Source: Bdellovibrio sp.
Lineage (GTDB): Bacteria; Bdellovibrionota; UBA1018
Direction: 5' to 3'
DNA: 9,071 bases
Assembly: GCA_016213345.1 (NCBI GenBank)
Contig: JACRAO010000166.1
Coordinates: 1 to 9,071 of the forward strand
Shown: positions 5,498 to 9,071 of the stretch, one piece after another
Position numbering within the stretch: the stretch's first letter is position 1
Layout: every line of letters begins with the position of its first letter
Position numbers and translations under genes: made by a program
The notes under the pieces: generated by a model
What the model saw: only the letters and a program-made list of their open reading frames with translations
Database searches by the model: none
Told to the model about the DNA's origin: nothing

Positions 5498-6343
5498 ATG
5501 ACAACTACGTTTTTTAACTTACAATCCACAATCCGACTCATTGATCTTATAGATATCATCATTGTAGCATTTATTGTTTACCGAGTGCTGCTGCTTATTA
5601 AAGGCACACGTGCTATTCAAATGTTAGCCGGGCTTGGGATTTTAGGCATAGTTTTTTTTATGTCATCTCGGTTTGAACTTTTTACAACTCATTGGCTTTT
5701 GTCATATTTTTTCGATTATTTAATTTTAATAGTTATTGTTTTGTTTCAGGATGATCTAAGAAGAGCCTTGACCCATGTGGGGAAAAATCCATTTTTTTCT
5801 TCACTTGCACTCGAAGAAGAGCGTGAAATGGTAGATGAAATTGCGCGTTCTGCCGTTCAACTCGCAAAAGAAAGAAAAGGAGCTCTTATTGTTATCGAAA
5901 GAGAGACCGGGTTAAAGAATTTTATTGACACAGGTGCCAAGTTAGATTCGAAAGTTAAAATGGAGCTTCTTTATTCAATTTTTCAAACAAGTTCACCAAT
6001 ACATGACGGAGCAGCAATTATCACAGGTGGCAGAATTGCTGCGGCCGGTTGTTTTTTACCTCTTTCAAAAGATCCAAATATAGATAAACGTTATGGTACG
6101 AGACATAGAGCTGCGCTTGGCTTAACGGAGGAGACGGATGCCATAGTAGTGTTAGTTTCTGAAGAGGCCGGCGAAGCGCATTTAGTTAAAAATGGCAAAA
6201 TAACAACAAATTTGAATGAACAAGAGTTAAAACAGAGTTTATCTGCTTTATTGAATTTAGCCTCTGTAAATGTGAACATACCCAGGAAAATGCGCAGTTG
6301 GTTGTTGATGGCCCGCACAAAAGATAGGAAAAATTTTGATTAG
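5498..6343 (+). CDS. cdaA: Diadenylate cyclase CdaA (c-di-AMP synthase)
   Basis: CdaA condenses two ATP into cyclic di-AMP, a second messenger that controls potassium and osmolyte transport and cell-wall homeostasis. The 281-residue protein has the CdaA layout: three membrane helices in the first 85 or so residues (about 10-32, 37-55, 64-83), ending near FQDDLRRAL, then a linker and a cytoplasmic DAC domain. Both catalytic motifs are present: DGA at 170-172 within SPIHDGAAII, and RHR at 202-204 within YGTRHRAALG. Length is close to B. subtilis CdaA (273). AGAAAG a few bases upstream is a modest ribosome binding site. ybbR and glmM follow directly, as in the Firmicutes cdaA-cdaR-glmM operon, where both products bind and modulate CdaA. 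In Gram-negative genomes this module is much less usual. Confidence 0.94.
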   Translation: MTTTFFNLQSTIRLIDLIDIIIVAFIVYRVLLLIKGTRAIQMLAGLGILGIVFFMSSRFELFTTHWLLSYFFDYLILIVIVLFQDDLRRALTHVGKNPFFSSLALEEEREMVDEIARSAVQLAKERKGALIVIERETGLKNFIDTGAKLDSKVKMELLYSIFQTSSPIHDGAAIITGGRIAAAGCFLPLSKDPNIDKRYGTRHRAALGLTEETDAIVVLVSEEAGEAHLVKNGKITTNLNEQELKQSLSALLNLASVNVNIPRKMRSWLLMARTKDRKNFD

Positions 6344-6347
6344 CCTT

Positions 6348-7259
6348 ATGCTTGAAAAAATATATAACTTATTAACAACTCATTTTGGTGTAAAGCTCAT
6401 ATCTATAGTTATTGCTGTTGTGCTTTGGACTGTTGTGATTGGATCAAGAACAGTAGAAATTACTAAGGAAATTCCTGTTAGTTTCGTGCAGCCTGCAGAT
6501 TTGATAATAGCAAATGAAGTTCCAGATCATATTTCTTTTCAACTTATGGGACCTAAGGCTTTTTTAAGAGCTATCTCGGATCGCCGCGAAGAGCCAATTC
6601 GGATTAATCTCAGTGGACTGAAACCAGGTTTGATAACGCATCGTTTTTTAACTGAAGATATTCATGTTCCTATTGGTGTAAAGGTGATTTCTATTCACCC
6701 CGCCTCCGTAGGGGTTAAATTAGAGCCTATTAAGAAAAAGGATGTTCCAGTTAAGGTCGAACTCAGGGGTATTCCAGCTGAAGGCTTTCAGATTGCAAAG
6801 ACGGAGGTAAAACCTTCGCACGTACGCATCAAAGGCGCTGAGAGTAAAATCGAAGGAATTGCTGAAATTTTGACTAAACCAATTGACATTAGTGAATTAG
6901 AAGAAAATACCACGCGCGATGTTTCTCTTGAACTTATGCAAAGAGATGTCCAATTAGATGGTCCTTTACCAAAAGTGACTATTTTTATTGAGCCAACAAG
7001 TGCAAATTATCGAATCAGAAATGTCGAAGTTCGCATTCTAAGTCCTCATCAGATTATTGTGCAGGAGAAAACAGTTACTGTTTTTGTAAGAACAAATACA
7101 AAAAACTTAAGAACAGTCAATAGAAGCCAGGTTTTTGCAATGGTAGATTTGAGGGGAAAGCCCAAGGGTAAATATTATGAGCCCATAAAAGTTACCTTGC
7201 CTGATAAGATGGCATTAGTTAAGGTAGTGCCGGAACGAATTAATATCATACTGAAATAG
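6348..7259 (+). CDS. ybbR: YbbR-domain protein, CdaA regulator (CdaR-like)
   Basis: YbbR/CdaR proteins are anchored in the membrane beside CdaA and alter diadenylate cyclase activity; this role is known from Firmicutes and inferred here. The protein has 303 residues from the ATG at 6348, four bases after the cdaA stop. A TTG at 6336 would overlap cdaA and is less likely. One membrane span lies near residues 13-31 (FGVKLISIVIAVVLWTVVI), with no cleavage site, so the rest is probably extracytoplasmic. The remainder forms about three YbbR-type beta repeats (roughly 35-115, 116-205 and 210-303). Each shows the pattern of VPV, then V.L.G..P.GF and a P..V.I.G segment, clearest in the second (VPVKVELRGIPAEGFQI). 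Firmicute CdaR usually has four repeats. Confidence 0.88.
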   Translation: MLEKIYNLLTTHFGVKLISIVIAVVLWTVVIGSRTVEITKEIPVSFVQPADLIIANEVPDHISFQLMGPKAFLRAISDRREEPIRINLSGLKPGLITHRFLTEDIHVPIGVKVISIHPASVGVKLEPIKKKDVPVKVELRGIPAEGFQIAKTEVKPSHVRIKGAESKIEGIAEILTKPIDISELEENTTRDVSLELMQRDVQLDGPLPKVTIFIEPTSANYRIRNVEVRILSPHQIIVQEKTVTVFVRTNTKNLRTVNRSQVFAMVDLRGKPKGKYYEPIKVTLPDKMALVKVVPERINIILK

Positions 7260-7264
7260 GGGAA
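7258..7264 (+). promoter_or_regulatory. glmM ribosome binding site overlapping the ybbR stop
   Basis: AGGGGAA begins within the TAG stop of ybbR and lies eight bases before the glmM ATG, linking translation of the two genes. It confirms the glmM start. Confidence 0.6.
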
Positions 7265-7272
7265 ATAATTTT

Positions 7273-8712
7273 ATGGGATCTAGAAGTAAAGTAAATGAAC
7301 CGGTAAAACTTTTTGGAACAGACGGAATACGTGGCTTGGCTAATCAGTTTCCAATAACAAGCGAGATAGCAATGTCAATTGGGAGAGCAGTTGCCTATGT
7401 TTTAAGAAAAAACCCAAGCACTCTAGTAAAAAGTTCATTGCCAATCGGGTTAAAACCATTAGAATCTAGTCGCCCCGTTAGAAGAGCGAAAATAGTTATT
7501 GGTAAAGACACCAGGCTTTCTGGTTATATGCTTGAACAAGCTCTCACATCGGGTGCTTGTTCAATGGGTGCAGATGTTATTTTGATTGGGCCACTTTCTA
7601 CTCCAGGAGTTGCTTTTGTGACTCAAAGCATGAGAGCTGACGCTGGTATTATGATTTCGGCTTCACATAATCCATATTTTGATAACGGAATTAAAATTTT
7701 TTCAGCGGACGGGTATAAACTTCCGGATGAGGTTGAAATAGAAATAGAAAGACTTGTGTTTACCAAGGAAATGGAAAAAGAATTACCTACTGCTGACCTA
7801 GTAGGAAAAGCTTTTCGTATTGATGATGTTTATGGGAGATATATTGTATTTTTAAAATCTCTTTTTCCAAAGGATTTAGACCTATTGGGAATTCGTATAG
7901 TTTTAGACTGCGCTCATGGTGCGGCATATAAGGCTGCACCGTTTGTATTCGAAGAGCTAGGTGCTGAAGTTATTAAAAAGGGTGTCAATCCTAATGGATT
8001 AAACATTAATGATAATTGTGGTGCGCTTTTTCCTGAGCATATTGCTGGTGCTACTGTAGAGTATCGAGCAGACATAGGCATTGCTCTGGATGGAGATGGT
8101 GATAGATGCATTTTATCAGATGAGAATGGTGAAATAGTTGATGGGGATCAAATTATAGGTTTATGTGCTTTGCAGATGGCACAGGAAAAAAACCTTTCAA
8201 AAAATGCAGTAGTAACAACTCCAATGTCAAATATGGGTTTAGAAATGACGCTTAAGGACCATGGAATTGCCATGGTTAGAGCACAAGTGGGTGACCGTTA
8301 TGTAGTAGATACTATGCGGAAGGGGGGATACAACTTAGGAGGAGAGCAATCGGGGCATATTGTTTTTCTGGATCAATCTACTACTGGAGACGGCATAGTG
8401 GCGGCATTGAAAGTTTTAGAAGCTATGCGAAGGACAAAAAAGCCACTTTCAGAACTCAAGAAAGCTATTAGATTATTTCCACAAGTAAAGGAAAATGTTA
8501 GAGTATCTAAAAAAGAAGCGTTTGAAAAATTTCCTGAAGTTTCAAAAACAATAAATAGTGCAAAAGATGTGTTAAGGGAGCGAGGACGGGTATTTGTTCG
8601 ATATTCTGGGACCGAACCATTGGCGAGAATTTTAGTAGAAGGCGAAGATTATCAACAAATTAGCCAGTTGGCTTTTCAGATCTCAAAAAGTATTCAGCGC
8701 GTGCTTGGGTAA
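7273..8712 (+). CDS. glmM: Phosphoglucosamine mutase GlmM
   Basis: GlmM converts glucosamine-6-phosphate to glucosamine-1-phosphate, the committed step to UDP-GlcNAc for peptidoglycan and LPS. The four-domain phosphohexomutase layout is complete: LFGTDGIRG at 13-21, the phosphoserine loop ISASHNP (128-134, catalytic Ser131), the metal loop DGDGDR (273-278), GGEQSGHI for sugar binding, and RYSGTEP (443-449) for phosphate binding. At 479 residues it is about 30 longer than the usual 445 to 450. The excess lies at about residues 47-72, between AYVLRK and KIVIGKDTRLSG, where B. subtilis GlmM has almost nothing. The position after cdaA and ybbR matches the Firmicutes operon, in which GlmM binds CdaA and lowers c-di-AMP output. 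Confidence 0.95.
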   Translation: MGSRSKVNEPVKLFGTDGIRGLANQFPITSEIAMSIGRAVAYVLRKNPSTLVKSSLPIGLKPLESSRPVRRAKIVIGKDTRLSGYMLEQALTSGACSMGADVILIGPLSTPGVAFVTQSMRADAGIMISASHNPYFDNGIKIFSADGYKLPDEVEIEIERLVFTKEMEKELPTADLVGKAFRIDDVYGRYIVFLKSLFPKDLDLLGIRIVLDCAHGAAYKAAPFVFEELGAEVIKKGVNPNGLNINDNCGALFPEHIAGATVEYRADIGIALDGDGDRCILSDENGEIVDGDQIIGLCALQMAQEKNLSKNAVVTTPMSNMGLEMTLKDHGIAMVRAQVGDRYVVDTMRKGGYNLGGEQSGHIVFLDQSTTGDGIVAALKVLEAMRRTKKPLSELKKAIRLFPQVKENVRVSKKEAFEKFPEVSKTINSAKDVLRERGRVFVRYSGTEPLARILVEGEDYQQISQLAFQISKSIQRVLG

Positions 8713-8721
8713 TGTTAGATT

Positions 8722-9071
8722 ATGTTCCCTAAACTTGGCGTCAATATTGATCATATCGCAACACTCAGAGAACTGAGACACACACTGTATCCAAATCTAA
8801 TCGAAGCAGCACAGCAAGTAGTTAGGGCTGGGGGATCTCAAATTACTGTGCATTTAAGAGAAGATCAAAGGCACATTAAACCTCAGGATGTATTTTTACT
8901 AAAAAAAACTTTACCAATAGCTTTGAACTTAGAAATGGCAGCCACAGATTTTATGCTAGGCTTTGCAAAAAAGCTAAAGCCAGACTGGGCTTGCTTGGTT
9001 CCAGAAAAAAGACAAGAGCTCACAACTGAAGGAGGATTGAATCTTAAAAAAAATAAAAAACAACTTTTAAA
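8722..9071 (+). CDS. pdxJ: Pyridoxine 5'-phosphate synthase PdxJ, 5' part (runs off window)
   Basis: PdxJ condenses 1-deoxyxylulose-5-phosphate with aminoacetone-3-phosphate to pyridoxine 5'-phosphate, the last ring-forming step of DXP-dependent vitamin B6 synthesis. About 116 codons are visible of roughly 240. Family signatures are clear: LGVNIDHIATLRE at residues 5-17, ITVHLREDQRHI, LNLEMA, and CLVPEKRQELTTEGG. The usual R-G-x-x-Y-P-D/E is R-H-T-L-Y-P-N here. The ATG is nine bases after the glmM stop, with no obvious Shine-Dalgarno, so reading through from glmM is likely. The frame is open to the last base, so the gene is cut by the window edge, not broken. Confidence 0.93.
   Translation, partial: MFPKLGVNIDHIATLRELRHTLYPNLIEAAQQVVRAGGSQITVHLREDQRHIKPQDVFLLKKTLPIALNLEMAATDFMLGFAKKLKPDWACLVPEKRQELTTEGGLNLKKNKKQLL

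Overview
The window is a compact, AT-rich bacterial chromosome segment with short or overlapping gene junctions and no rRNA, tRNA, CRISPR array or insertion sequence that I can see. The run tilS - ftsH - cdaA - ybbR - glmM - pdxJ, beside a molybdenum cofactor cluster, looks most like a low-GC member of the Bdellovibrionota (Bdellovibrio/Bacteriovorax relatives). That placement is an inference from gene order and protein style, not from a marker gene.

Region 1 (1-1974, + strand) is the end of a molybdenum cofactor operon: the C-terminal part of moeA, then moaD, moaE and mobA. Each gene overlaps the next or lies two bases from it, as expected for translational coupling. MoaD and MoaE form molybdopterin synthase, MoeA inserts molybdate, and MobA adds GMP. 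A 32-codon reading frame overlaps the mobA stop. It looks like the broken start of a further operon gene that resembles the DUF7009 family.

Region 2 (1951-2378) holds a convergent minus-strand gene for a small exported protein of unknown function. A short divergent promoter region separates it from tilS.

Region 3 (2379-3607) holds tilS (tRNA-Ile lysidine synthetase, short form) and then about 290 bases without a plus-strand gene. On the minus strand this gap carries a 43-codon gene, too short for ordinary ORF cut-offs. It has a near-perfect Shine-Dalgarno sequence and encodes a single-span membrane peptide that I do not recognise. It is transcribed divergently from ftsH and is the most interesting object in the window.

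Region 4 (3608-9071, + strand) is an envelope and signalling operon: ftsH (membrane AAA+ zinc protease), cdaA (diadenylate cyclase making c-di-AMP), ybbR/cdaR (membrane-anchored CdaA partner), glmM (phosphoglucosamine mutase) and the 5' part of pdxJ (pyridoxine 5'-phosphate synthase). It combines the Firmicutes cdaA-cdaR-glmM module with the proteobacterial ftsH-(folP)-glmM neighbourhood; folP is absent here. The expected theme is coordination of peptidoglycan precursor supply, c-di-AMP and membrane quality control.
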